From Lentisphaerota bacterium (lineage in GTDB: Bacteria; Verrucomicrobiota; Lentisphaeria; Victivallales; Victivallaceae), in assembly GCA_015061685.1 (NCBI GenBank), contig SUWD01000001.1, positions 186,001-250,000 on the forward strand: a stretch of 64,000 bases of DNA. The letters run 5' to 3'. A model generated the notes under the pieces. It saw nothing but the letters and a program-made list of their open reading frames with translations. It ran no database searches and had not been told where the DNA came from. The position numbers and the translations under genes are program-made. Below, one piece after another: positions 55,704-62,916 of the stretch (position 1 is its first letter; each line of letters opens with the position of its first letter).

Positions 55704-56345
55704 TTATAAAAACAGTGCCGCTGTTATCACCAGACCGACACACATGGGGATTGTGAAATTATCGTCCAGATGCAGCTGCTTTTCAAAAAGTTCAGCCGCT
55801 GCTGCAAGAAGCACTGCCGGAATACCGGCAAGATAAAAAATCCCCGCAGTTCCGGCAAGAAAACTTACCAGTGCCAAGGCTCCGTAACCGCAAAAAACAA
55901 ATGCCGCCACCCCTTCCCAGGATTTGCCGTTGGGGGCTTTGTGTCTGCCGAATTTCCTGCCGATCAATGCCGCCGCCGTGTCTCCGATAAGCATCACCGT
56001 CAGTGAAACTGCCGCCACCGGAGCCGGAAAAATCAGATTGACCATCAGTGCCGCCGCCAGTACCGGAGCCCCGCCGGAAACCACCCACATATCGGGAGTG
56101 ACCTCTTTGCGGAGCATTTTACCGAAAATAATACCGTACAAACGCCCCAAATATTTGCCTTTGCGGGCATAAGAGTGTTCGGAAACAAGCGTCAGCAGCA
56201 GAAGTCCGGCAAAAACCGCACAGGCGATCCATCTGCCGCAACTGAAGTACCGGGGCATAAGCAGTGTAAAAGCAACCATCCATAATGATGAAAGGTGTAC
56301 CGCTTTGCGTTTGAGTTCGGCAGAATAAGGTATTTCAATATCCAT
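55704..56345 (-). CDS. polyprenol/diacylglycerol kinase or CDP-diglyceride synthase-like membrane protein
   Basis: A 213-residue polytopic protein with about six hydrophobic helices. It begins MDIEIPYSAELKRKAVHLSS, typical of the SEC59/dolichol-kinase side of the CTP-transferase superfamily. The conserved cytidylyltransferase motif appears as MLIGDTAAALIGRKFGRHK followed by NGKSWEGVAAF. The reaction is likely CTP-dependent phosphorylation or cytidylation of a lipid; the substrate cannot be read. ATG 56345 is chosen because it gives the family N-terminus. It is the last gene of the mutM operon. Confidence 0.75.
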   Translation of the reverse strand: MDIEIPYSAELKRKAVHLSSLWMVAFTLLMPRYFSCGRWIACAVFAGLLLLTLVSEHSYARKGKYLGRLYGIIFGKMLRKEVTPDMWVVSGGAPVLAAALMVNLIFPAPVAAVSLTVMLIGDTAAALIGRKFGRHKAPNGKSWEGVAAFVFCGYGALALVSFLAGTAGIFYLAGIPAVLLAAAAELFEKQLHLDDNFTIPMCVGLVITAALFL

Positions 56346-56422
56346 GATATCTAAAATTCTCCAATTTTGCAGTGAAATCATTTCTCTGAAAAAACAGGAC
56401 TGACAGGCACTTCTTTCACAAC

Positions 56423-56821
56423 TCAAAGTTTGTGCCACAAATGCATGGAGTTGTTACTGCACCCATACCCGGCAGGACGCCCGTCGGTACGCAGACTCAT
56501 CCGGCATTTGCGGCAGGTATAGTGTTCATTGCCCCGGACACCAAGCTTGTCCCAGCGGTGAGAACCTGACATGAAACAGTAAGACGTTGACGGCATCCCG
56601 TTGGATAAAAGCTGCAATGTACATTTGCGGCAGCGGTAGATTTCTTTGCCCGGTACCCCGACACGGTGCCATAAATGGCTGCTTCCGGCAGAACAGTAAG
56701 AACTGCTCGGAATACCATCTTTCACCGTCAGCATCCGGCACTTGCGGCAGACATAAACCGATTCAGCGGCAAAAAGCGGAATGGATATTGCCGTCAGAAC
56801 GAGCAGAAAAAGATGTTTCAT
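56423..56821 (-). CDS. secreted protein with three cysteine/histidine repeats
   Basis: A 132-residue exported protein, family not recognised. An 18-residue signal peptide (MKHLFLLVLTAISIPLFA) is followed by three tandem units of about 39 residues. Each has the pattern Y-x-C-R-K-C-x(8)-G-x-P-x(3)-x-C-x(5)-H-x-W: CRKCRMLTVKDGIP, CRKCTLQLLSNGMP, CRKCRMSLRTDGRP, then C and H-L/R-W. Four potential metal ligands per unit (CxxC, C, H) suggest three small zinc-type knuckles outside the cytoplasm. Overlap of 4 nt (ATGA) with the S24-fold gene upstream shows coupling. Confidence 0.75.
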   Translation of the reverse strand: MKHLFLLVLTAISIPLFAAESVYVCRKCRMLTVKDGIPSSSYCSAGSSHLWHRVGVPGKEIYRCRKCTLQLLSNGMPSTSYCFMSGSHRWDKLGVRGNEHYTCRKCRMSLRTDGRPAGYGCSNNSMHLWHKL

Positions 56822-57675
56822 CCTTCCTGATTCTCCGAACCGGCAATATTTTCAAATCCGGCAACATTCAATGCGGCAGACGGATTATCCCTGACCTCCT
56901 GCATATATTCTTCATATTCCCACTCCTGCGGCAGTTTGCCGGGGTAATAACGGCGCTGTACGCTGACCACCACGCCGAGGAAAATATCGTCGGCATCCTT
57001 TTCCAGAACCGGATAAGGATTGATAGAACCGCCCTCATAAAGATGGTATATCGATGCAGTGGAACAAACCGTGAAACGGCGTACCGTTACCGTTTTGAGA
57101 CCGGGAAGTTTGCAGACGACCATATCTTTGTGGCTGGGTTTGACATTGCGTACCGCCACGATCCGGTCGCCTTTGCAGATGCCGTCATTGACCATGCAGT
57201 TGTCCGGCATGACAAAAGCAAAATACTGCAAATGATCGGAGAGATCGGAAGCAGGTTTGGGAATGAATACCGGTTCTGCTTTGGAAATCTGACCGTGAAA
57301 TTCAAAATCACCGGCAATAAGATCTTTCTTATCCGTCAGAGGCACGGCAGTAACATAACGCGGCTTGGCAAAACGGGTATCATATTTTTGCTGTCTGGCA
57401 TTGAAACAAGCCTGATCGGCGACACAATCGGCTTTGAAACCGGCAAGGAAAATGGATTTCCAGCGTTTCATGCCCATATAACGGAGGAATGTACGCCGGG
57501 AATTCTTTTTCCGCAAATACCAGTGGAGCAAAAAAACTCTCCGGTGAAAAAGATAAAGACTCAGTGTCACATGACTCTTTCTTCTGCCTCTTTTCTTCAG
57601 TCTCATTCTGCTGGGGCCCGAAGGCGGCAGAGGGGTAAGAGACTCCTGCTGTTTGATAAATGTTCTGGCTCTCAA
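56818..57675 (-). CDS. S24/LexA-fold protein with altered catalytic dyad
   Basis: A 285-residue protein. The segment from about 150 to 235 aligns with the UmuD/LexA/phage-repressor peptidase fold: FVMPDNCMVNDGICKGDRIVAV aligns with GDSM...GD, and VKPSHKDMVVCKL and VTVRRF follow as in UmuD. Catalytic Ser is replaced by Cys160 and the catalytic Lys by Arg199, so the usual self-cleavage is unlikely. The N-terminal 75 residues are very basic (RLKKRGRRK, RRTFLRYMGMKRWK) and might bind nucleic acid. It is coupled by ATGA overlaps to the lipoprotein gene before and the cysteine-repeat gene after. Confidence 0.65.
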   Translation of the reverse strand: MRARTFIKQQESLTPLPPSGPSRMRLKKRGRRKSHVTLSLYLFHRRVFLLHWYLRKKNSRRTFLRYMGMKRWKSIFLAGFKADCVADQACFNARQQKYDTRFAKPRYVTAVPLTDKKDLIAGDFEFHGQISKAEPVFIPKPASDLSDHLQYFAFVMPDNCMVNDGICKGDRIVAVRNVKPSHKDMVVCKLPGLKTVTVRRFTVCSTASIYHLYEGGSINPYPVLEKDADDIFLGVVVSVQRRYYPGKLPQEWEYEEYMQEVRDNPSAALNVAGFENIAGSENQEG

Positions 57676-58172
57676 AATACTTTCACTCCAAATCCACTGA
57701 TTGCAGGTGCTTTGCCTTCTTCACAAAACACCCGGACAAAATAAACTGTTTCACTGATTTCGGGTTTACCATCTTTTTCCCGGGTGAAACGCAATTTCCA
57801 CAAATAACTGCGTAAATTGCCGGAGATCAATTCGCCCATAAATGATGCTTCTTTGAAATCCCCGAAAATTTTCTGCAGTTCCTCTCTCATTTTCAGAAAC
57901 TTTTCCCCATTGACTTTTTTGGCGGTCTCCGGGGTCATTTTTTTCTCCCAGAAGGAGTATTCACCGCTTTCCACGGATTTGATGAAACTTTCAGCAAATC
58001 CGGTGGCAAGTGCCAGTGCGGAAAGCTGATCCTCCTCCTCAAAATTACGGAGAACAACCGGCGGTGCTTCCGCAGGAGCTTCCGGAGTCACCGGACTTTC
58101 CACTCCGGAGTGGAAGCATGACGGCAGCACCGCCATAAGCAGCAGCGAAATCAACAGAATATTCTTTTTCAT
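57672..58172 (-). CDS. putative lipoprotein
   Basis: A 166-residue protein with a lipoprotein signal: MKKNILLISLLLMAVLPSC, where LPSC is the lipobox and Cys19 the lipid-modified residue. A Pro/Ala/Glu-rich linker follows, then a compact domain with LSALALATGFAESFIKSV and WKLRFTREKDGKPE, somewhat like NTF2/DUF-type folds. Function unknown. The start overlaps the mutM stop by 4 nt. An upstream in-frame start would destroy the signal peptide logic and is rejected. Confidence 0.75.
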   Translation of the reverse strand: MKKNILLISLLLMAVLPSCFHSGVESPVTPEAPAEAPPVVLRNFEEEDQLSALALATGFAESFIKSVESGEYSFWEKKMTPETAKKVNGEKFLKMREELQKIFGDFKEASFMGELISGNLRSYLWKLRFTREKDGKPEISETVYFVRVFCEEGKAPAISGFGVKVF

Positions 58173-58990
58173 TTTTGACACTCCGGACAATAACAACTTG
58201 CTCTGCCGCCAAGCCGTACCGATTGGATAACCGTACCGCAACGGGGGCATTTTTCATTATCTTTACCGTAAATTTGCAGATTCTGGACAAATTTCCCCTC
58301 ACTGCCGTCAACATGCCGGAAGTCAGAGATCGTCGTCCCCCCGTCAGCAATGGCACGCTGTAAAATCTCCCGGGCATTTTTTACGATTTCCGATGCTTCG
58401 GAAGAAGTCAGCATTTTCCCCGGACGCAGAGGGGAGACCCCGGAAGCAAAAAGCGTTTCCGCAGCATAAATATTGCCGATGCCGGTAACGATCTTATTGT
58501 CCATCAGAAGATTTTTGACCGGTGTCGCCCGGTTGGAACAGCACCGTAAAAAGTATTCACCGGTAAAATCCTCACTCAAAGGCTCAACCCCCAAATCGGC
58601 AAGCACCGCCGGAAAACCGTCGCTCTGCAGAGTATGCACCTCCAGCATACTGAATCGTCTGGTGCATTCAAAGCGGAAAACCATCCCGTCGGAAAGGTGG
58701 ATGAATACATGCTCATGTTTGCGTTTTGCCACACTTGCCGGCTCCACCCGGACAACGCCGGACATCCCGAAGTGCATCAGCAATGCCCTCTCATCCGAAA
58801 GATCCGCAAGCAGATAACGCCCGCGGCGGCGGACTCCGGTAAATTTCAATCCGGTCAATCCGGCATCTTTCAAAGGCGTAAGAGGTGTACGCATCGCCGG
58901 GGTGAAAACCTCCACTCCGGTGATCGTTTTTCCGGTCAAAGCACTTTTCAATGCCCGTCCGATGGTCTCTGCTTCCGGTAACTCCGGCAT
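58169..58990 (-). CDS. mutM: formamidopyrimidine-DNA glycosylase
   Basis: Fpg/MutM removes oxidised purines such as 8-oxoguanine. The 273-residue protein has the catalytic N-terminus MPELPEAET (Pro2, Glu3), the H2TH region with VTGIGNIYAAE and a C-terminal zinc finger CPRC-x16-CPEC. The site of E. coli Lys57 reads RRGRYLL, that is Arg instead of Lys, a possibly mild change. Length is normal. It begins an operon with the lipoprotein, S24-fold, cysteine-repeat and lipid kinase genes. Confidence 0.95.
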   Translation of the reverse strand: MPELPEAETIGRALKSALTGKTITGVEVFTPAMRTPLTPLKDAGLTGLKFTGVRRRGRYLLADLSDERALLMHFGMSGVVRVEPASVAKRKHEHVFIHLSDGMVFRFECTRRFSMLEVHTLQSDGFPAVLADLGVEPLSEDFTGEYFLRCCSNRATPVKNLLMDNKIVTGIGNIYAAETLFASGVSPLRPGKMLTSSEASEIVKNAREILQRAIADGGTTISDFRHVDGSEGKFVQNLQIYGKDNEKCPRCGTVIQSVRLGGRASCYCPECQK

Positions 58991-59094
58991 GATATCCTCC
59001 CCGTCTCAACGGCAATTTCCACAAATAAGATCGCAAAAACAGATGTGATCAATGTTAATGTAACACCGAAACAGTAAAAAATCAACTCTTTACC

Positions 59095-59123
59095 TTGCAT
59101 GAATCGCAAATATGCGGTATATT
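59095..59123 (+). promoter_or_regulatory. promoter for lpxK-galK
   Basis: TTGCAT (59095-59100), 17 bp, TATATT (59118-59123); leader of about 20 nt to the lpxK ATG, which has an ACAGGAGAAG site. The hexamers equal those before the plsC-like/lptD operon. Confidence 0.55.
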
Positions 59124-59148
59124 ATTATATTGAAACAGGAGAAGCGGT

Positions 59149-60321
59149 ATGCATAAATTCAAACTTGACACAGAACATCTGGAGCAGTACTTCCTCGAAG
59201 TAATGTCCGGCAGGAGACGGCGCTGGTTCGACCGGGCGTTGATCAATCTGCTTTTTGTCGCATCCCGTTTCTACCGGATGGCAGTGCAGTTCCGGGTCTG
59301 GATGTACGATAAACGGGTGATCCGCAACCACGCCCTCGGCTGTCTCGTGGTCAGCATCGGCAACTTGAGCTGCGGCGGCACCGGGAAAACCCCGGTGGTG
59401 GAAGTTTTCGCCCGGACTCTCTCTGCCAACGGCCGCAAAGTGGCGATCCTCAGCCGCGGATACCGGAGCAAAAAACGCACCATGGGCGAAAAACTTGCCC
59501 ACATTTTCCGCCACCGCAAAATAGAGACCCCGCCCAAAGTGGTTTCCGACGGTCAGAACCTCCTGCTCAACTCCGAATACGCCGGAGATGAGCCGTACAT
59601 GCTCGCATCCAATCTGCACGATGTCGCCGTCGTGGTGGACAAAGACCGGGTCAAATCCGGCATCTATGCCATCGACAATTTTCAAAGCGACGTCATTATT
59701 CTCGATGACGGGTTCCAGTATCTGATGCTCAAACCGCACATCAACATCGTGCTGGTCGATTCATCCGATCCTTTCGGCAACGGGCATGTCCTGCCGCGGG
59801 GAATTCTGCGTGAACCGATCAAAAATATCCGCCGGGCAGACTACATTTTCCTCACCAAGTCAGACGGCAGTCACAAAATCGAACACCTGAAACGTTTTAT
59901 CAGACGGCACACCAGACGGGCGGAAATCATTGAGTGCTGCCACAAACCGCAGCACCTTGTAGCTCTGGAATCCAAAGAGGTACTGCCGCTGTCAGTATTG
60001 AAAAAAGCCAAAGTGGCAGCTCTTTCGGCGATCGCCCGACCGGACAGTTTTGAGAGTTTCCTTGAAGATTTCGGAGCGGAACTCGTTTTGAAAGATCACT
60101 TTGCCGACCATCACCGCTACACCCAGCAGGAGATCATCGACTTCGTCAATCAGGCAAAAGCGGCAAAAGCGGAAATGATCGTCACCACGGAAAAAGATGC
60201 AGTGCGTATCCCCCGGCTTGACCGCTGTGATGTGCCGATACTTTATTTGCGTATCCAGATCGACATTTTGAGCGGTCAGGAGAGCTTCAACCAGTGTATT
60301 TCCAGAATTTGTTTCATGTAG
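59149..60321 (+). CDS. lpxK: tetraacyldisaccharide 4'-kinase
   Basis: LpxK phosphorylates the 4' position of the lipid A disaccharide at the inner membrane. The 390-residue protein has an N-terminal hydrophobic/amphipathic stretch (residues about 28-52), the P-loop VVSIGNLSCGGTGKTPVVE, ILSRGYRSK, VILDDGFQY with the catalytic Asp pair, LPRGILREP, and late SAIARPDSFE and TTEKDAVRI. Length is slightly above E. coli LpxK (328). It precedes galK by 12 nt. It confirms lipid A synthesis together with lptD. Confidence 0.93.
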   Translation: MHKFKLDTEHLEQYFLEVMSGRRRRWFDRALINLLFVASRFYRMAVQFRVWMYDKRVIRNHALGCLVVSIGNLSCGGTGKTPVVEVFARTLSANGRKVAILSRGYRSKKRTMGEKLAHIFRHRKIETPPKVVSDGQNLLLNSEYAGDEPYMLASNLHDVAVVVDKDRVKSGIYAIDNFQSDVIILDDGFQYLMLKPHINIVLVDSSDPFGNGHVLPRGILREPIKNIRRADYIFLTKSDGSHKIEHLKRFIRRHTRRAEIIECCHKPQHLVALESKEVLPLSVLKKAKVAALSAIARPDSFESFLEDFGAELVLKDHFADHHRYTQQEIIDFVNQAKAAKAEMIVTTEKDAVRIPRLDRCDVPILYLRIQIDILSGQESFNQCISRICFM

Positions 60322-60333
60322 GAAGGTTTTATT

Positions 60334-61497
60334 ATGCAGCAGCTTGTTGAAAAATTTGAAGCATATTTCAAAATGTCCCCCGTTTGGGGTGCCAAGGCTC
60401 CGGGCAGACTGGAAGTCCTGGGCAATCACACCGATTACAACGAGGGATTCGTCCTCTCCTGTGCGGTGGGCCAGACGACCGATTTCGTCTTTGCTCCGGT
60501 TGACGGGACGGGATGTACGGTAAAAGACTTCCGGGACGGGACGGAGATGAATTTTGATCTGGCTGATCTGGATAAAAAACCGCCGCGTAACGGCAGTAAA
60601 TATATTATCGGTATGCTCAATGAATTGCGGAAACGGGGATTCAAAGTTTTCGCTTTCAAAGCCGGATTGGAGAGCAAAGTGCCGCTGTCAGCCGGCATGA
60701 GCAGTTCAGCGGCTCTGGAGGTCGCCTGCGGTCTGGCTCTGACCGGATATGCCGGATTTGAGATCAGCAAGGCGGATCTCGCCCGTGCCGGTCAGGGAGT
60801 GGAAAATAATTTTCTGGGTTTGAAAACCGGTCTTCTGGATCAATTCAGTTCTCTTTTCGGCGAAAAAGAGAGCATTATTGAGAGCGACTTCCGCACGGTT
60901 GAAGTACTCGGCACCCATGCTCTGCCGCCGGGATATGCGTTTGCGGTGATAAATTCGATGAAAAAGCACACTCTGGTGGATTCAGATTACAACGTCCGCC
61001 GGGAAGATTGCGAAAAGGCCGCGGAGAAACTTGCCGCCGTCTATCCCGGAGCGAAAACCCTGCGGGATATCTCTCCGGAACAGCTGGAAAATGCCAAAAA
61101 CGCTTTGACAGAAAGAGAATACCGCCGGGCAAAACATGTTGTCGGCGAGTGTTTCCGGGTCAAGCAGGCGGCAAAGCTGCTTGCCGGCGGCGATATTGCC
61201 GGATTCGGTCAGCTTCTTTTTGATTCCCATGACTCAAGCCGGATGAATTTTGAAAACAGCACCGCCGAATTGGATACATTGATCGAAATCGCCAAAGCGG
61301 ATGAAGCCTGTCTGGGAGCGAGACTTTCCGGCGGAGGTTTCGGCGGGATCACCATCCACCTGGTCAAAGCGGATGAAGCGGCAGCTTACGCTGAAAGAGT
61401 GAAAAAAGAGTATGCCGGACAAACCGGGATCGAAGCGGAAGTTTTCATCTGTTCGCTCGGAGCCGGTGCCAGAGGGAACAAACTGCCGCAGGCATAA
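60334..61497 (+). CDS. galK: galactokinase
   Basis: A 387-residue GHMP-superfamily kinase. The galactokinase signature appears as APGRLEVLGNHTDYNEGFVL (usual GEHTDY here GNHTDY), the ATP loop as VPLSAGMSSSAALEVA, a catalytic-base region GLLDQFSSLFG, and the C-terminal ARLSGGGFGG. GalK makes galactose 1-phosphate in the Leloir pathway, which could also feed cell-surface sugars. It has an AGGAAGG site and shares a transcript with lpxK. The Asn in place of Glu in the signature leaves some room for a related sugar-kinase specificity. Confidence 0.9.
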   Translation: MQQLVEKFEAYFKMSPVWGAKAPGRLEVLGNHTDYNEGFVLSCAVGQTTDFVFAPVDGTGCTVKDFRDGTEMNFDLADLDKKPPRNGSKYIIGMLNELRKRGFKVFAFKAGLESKVPLSAGMSSSAALEVACGLALTGYAGFEISKADLARAGQGVENNFLGLKTGLLDQFSSLFGEKESIIESDFRTVEVLGTHALPPGYAFAVINSMKKHTLVDSDYNVRREDCEKAAEKLAAVYPGAKTLRDISPEQLENAKNALTEREYRRAKHVVGECFRVKQAAKLLAGGDIAGFGQLLFDSHDSSRMNFENSTAELDTLIEIAKADEACLGARLSGGGFGGITIHLVKADEAAAYAERVKKEYAGQTGIEAEVFICSLGAGARGNKLPQA

Positions 61498-61560
61498 AAC
61501 AAAGAGAGCAAGCAACGCTGCCGATAAAAGTTTTTGAGAAGATGCGGTATAACTTTTTGA

Positions 61561-61877
61561 TAATGTCCCGAATTTTGTGAAACTCGTAACAGGAGCTTAT
61601 AAACAAACATTTTTGTTAACGTATAAAACATATCACATAAGTTGTGATTTGTCAAACCGGCAAAACTGGCAAGCACGGGGTCGATCTAACCGGTGGATGC
61701 AGTGTGAGGCAAGGTCGCAGACAAATCAAGGCGGATGAGCAGGAGTGTACTGACGTACATGACTGCGAAAACGTCCGCTGATTTGCCAAGAGATTGCCCG
61801 CAATGCACCACCGCCTCGTCACGGCGTAGTGCAACGGAGACGGAAGGAAAGATTTTTTACAAAAAATGAGACAATAA
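61561..61877 (+). repeat. dispersed leader element, copy C (longest), upstream of trpS
   Basis: About 317 bp, the fullest copy. It starts near TAATGTCCCGAATTTTGTG and ends near AAAAAATGAGACAATAA, 69 nt before the trpS ATG. It includes the candidate promoter TTGTTA-17-CATAAG (61613-61641), a perfect ATCACA/TGTGAT palindrome, and a central imperfect palindrome. The palindrome's outer arms (CAAATCAAGGCGGA and TCCGCTGATTTG) enclose a TGTAC/GTACA hairpin. An extra stretch of about 30 bp (near 61815-61845) is absent from copies A and B. It fills most of the 449-nt galK-trpS gap; nothing else is seen there. Confidence 0.82.
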
Positions 61878-61946
61878 CAACTTTTTGCAAAAACTCCTCT
61901 GCAAAAAACAAACAATCAAAAAATTTGAAATATAAAGGTAAAAACA

Positions 61947-62909
61947 ATGCGGATTTTAACAGGTATTCAGCCGTCAGGCGTTCCTCATCTGGGCAATTAT
62001 TTCGGTGCAATGCGTCAGGTTTGCGATTTGCAGGAGAAAGGTGAATCTTTCCTCTTTATCGCCGATTATCACGCTTTGACCACCAATCCCGAACCGGAAC
62101 AGCTCCGGGAACGTATTCTCAATCTGACTCTGGACTTCCTCGCCTGCGGGGTCGATACGGAAAAGACCGTCTTTTTCCGTCAGTCTGCCGTGCCGGAAGT
62201 GTGCGAATTGATGTGGATACTCAATACCGTTACTCCGCTCGGCTTCCTCGAAAGAGCCCACAGCTACAAAGACAAGATCGCCAAAGGCTTCCTGCCGAAT
62301 AACGGTCTCTTTTCCTACCCGGTGCTGATGGCGGCAGATATTCTGCTCTACAATGCCAATCTGGTTCCAGTCGGCAAAGATCAGAAACAGCATTTGGAGA
62401 TCACCCGGGATCTGGCGATCAAATTCAACAACGAATACGGCGAAATTTTCACCATTCCCGACGGCTACATCCCCGATCAGGTGGCGATCGTGCCGGGACT
62501 GGACGGACAAAAAATGTCCAAAAGCTACAATAATACCATTCCGATTTTCGGCAAGGAAAAAGCCCTGCGGAAAACTGTTATGAGCATCGTCACCGACTGC
62601 AAAGGTCTGGAAGAACCCAAAGATCCGGAAAGCTGCAACGTCGTCGCCCTCTACAAACTTTTCGCCAGCGAAACAGAGTTGAATGCCATGAAGGAAAAAT
62701 ACCGGGCAGGAAACTACGGTTACGGACATGCCAAGCAGGAACTCTTTGAGAAAATGTGGGAGTTTTTCGCTCCGATGCGTACCCGCAGAGCAGAGCTGGA
62801 AGCAAATCTGGATTTCGTGGAGGAACTCCTGCGGAAAAACGGTGAAAAAGCCCGTGCCGCCGCCAGCATCACGCTGGATAAAGTCCGCTCTGCAGTCGGG
62901 TTAAAGTAA
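61947..62909 (+). CDS. trpS: tryptophanyl-tRNA synthetase
   Basis: The 320-residue class I synthetase charges tRNA-Trp. N-terminal GIQPSGVPHLGNYFGAM (HIGH equivalent), LMWILNTVTPLGFLERAHSYKDK, PVLMAADILLYNANLVPVGKDQKQHLEITRD and the KMSKS loop LDGQKMSKSYNNT are all typical. It lies downstream of dispersed element C and converges on the AraC-type gene with only 7 nt between, with no terminator visible. No T-box leader is seen. Confidence 0.97.
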   Translation: MRILTGIQPSGVPHLGNYFGAMRQVCDLQEKGESFLFIADYHALTTNPEPEQLRERILNLTLDFLACGVDTEKTVFFRQSAVPEVCELMWILNTVTPLGFLERAHSYKDKIAKGFLPNNGLFSYPVLMAADILLYNANLVPVGKDQKQHLEITRDLAIKFNNEYGEIFTIPDGYIPDQVAIVPGLDGQKMSKSYNNTIPIFGKEKALRKTVMSIVTDCKGLEEPKDPESCNVVALYKLFASETELNAMKEKYRAGNYGYGHAKQELFEKMWEFFAPMRTRRAELEANLDFVEELLRKNGEKARAAASITLDKVRSAVGLK

Positions 62910-62916
62910 ATCTGCG

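Noticed and set aside
61629-61650. TCACA...TGTGA in element copy C as a CRP site
   Set aside because: The half-sites are in the reverse order and with wrong spacing for CRP (TGTGA-N6-TCACA), and the palindrome is degraded in copies A and B.
61878-61946. T-box or tRNA-responsive leader before trpS (also considered for valS and lysS)
   Set aside because: No conserved T-box sequence or terminator/antiterminator arrangement was found in the leaders of any of the three synthetases.
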